This document shows positions 4,871 to 5,030 of a DNA stretch of 5,030 nucleotides, one piece after another. Each line of letters starts with the position of its first letter. The stretch's first letter is position 1. This DNA is from Clostridia bacterium (GTDB lineage: Bacteria > Bacillota > Clostridia > Oscillospirales > CAG-272), in the NCBI GenBank assembly GCA_017455945.1, contig JAFTLM010000063.1, positions 1-5,030 of the forward strand, given 5' to 3'. The notes under the pieces are model-generated. The model did no database searches. It was not told the DNA's origin and saw only the letters and a program-made list of their open reading frames with translations. The translations under genes and the position numbers were made by a program.

Positions 4871-5030
4871 ATGTTTGACGGAATTTACAAAGCGATAGGC
4901 AGCGTTCTCAGTTGGATAAACGATCTGACGGGAAGCTACGTGTTCGCCCTCTTCATCTTCGCCATCCTCGTAGAGCTTCTCCTGCTTCCCTTCGGTATCA
5001 AACAGCAGAAGAACTCTATTAAACAGGCAA
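4871..5030 (+). CDS. yidC: Membrane protein insertase YidC/Oxa1 family (5' part; runs off window)
   Basis: Only the first 53 codons are present. YidC inserts and folds membrane proteins, alone or with the Sec translocon. The visible N-terminus, MFDGIYKAIGSVLSWINDLTG, is typical of the Gram-positive/Oxa1 type, which lacks the large periplasmic domain. It is followed by a hydrophobic first membrane segment (about 24-42, YVFALFIFAILVELLLLPF) and the family-typical GIKQQKNSIKQ. No clear lipoprotein signal is seen. The ribosome binding site is weak (AGCTAAGAA just before the ATG). It follows yidD by 18 bases in the conserved cluster order, which makes the identification secure despite truncation. 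Confidence 0.9.
   Translation, partial: MFDGIYKAIGSVLSWINDLTGSYVFALFIFAILVELLLLPFGIKQQKNSIKQA

Overview
The window looks like a chromosomal segment from a strictly or facultatively anaerobic low-to-mid GC Firmicute, most plausibly a gut Clostridia of the Oscillospiraceae/Ruminococcaceae type. The reasons are an oxygen-sensitive class III ribonucleotide reductase, the Gram-positive-style rpmH-rnpA-yidD-yidC cluster, strong Shine-Dalgarno sites, and a palindromic intergenic element built on CTTCCCC/GGGGAAG blocks of a kind I associate with these genomes. The family assignment is inference. All genes lie on the + strand.

Bases 1-3612 form a deoxynucleotide-synthesis block. A control region (1-85) holds an extended -10 promoter flanked by two NrdR-box-like sequences. 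It is followed by nrdD (86-2461), an anaerobic ribonucleoside-triphosphate reductase with an ATP-cone, a glycyl-radical core and an unusual fused C-terminal glutaredoxin-like domain with a CPKC active site. A 173-bp imperfect inverted-repeat element (about 2480-2652) fills the gap before trxB (2665-3567), a thioredoxin-reductase-like flavoprotein. An 11-bp-stem terminator (3585-3612) closes the block. Together the two proteins suggest an electron path from reduced pyridine nucleotide, through the TrxB flavin and CxxC, to the glutaredoxin-like tail and then the NrdD active site. That would be a redoxin-driven class III reductase, not the classical formate-driven one. No nrdG activase is visible here. 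The TrxB also lacks the arginine motif that normally selects NADPH, so its electron donor is open.

Bases 3613-3853 carry no supported gene. They hold an A-tract-rich, perfectly consensus sigma-A promoter (TTGACA, 17 bp, TATAAT). It drives rpmH (3854-3988, ribosomal protein L34), a structured terminator-like hairpin (4012-4069), rnpA (4156-4545, RNase P protein), yidD (4553-4852) and the 5' end of yidC (4871 to the window end). This is the conserved cluster usually found next to oriC and dnaA. Neither dnaA nor a convincing DnaA-box cluster is present upstream of rpmH; nrdD-trxB occupies that place.

The points most worth a second look are the NrdD-glutaredoxin fusion, the donor-site change in TrxB, the widely spaced NrdR-box pair, and the inverted-repeat element that leaves trxB without an evident ribosome binding site.
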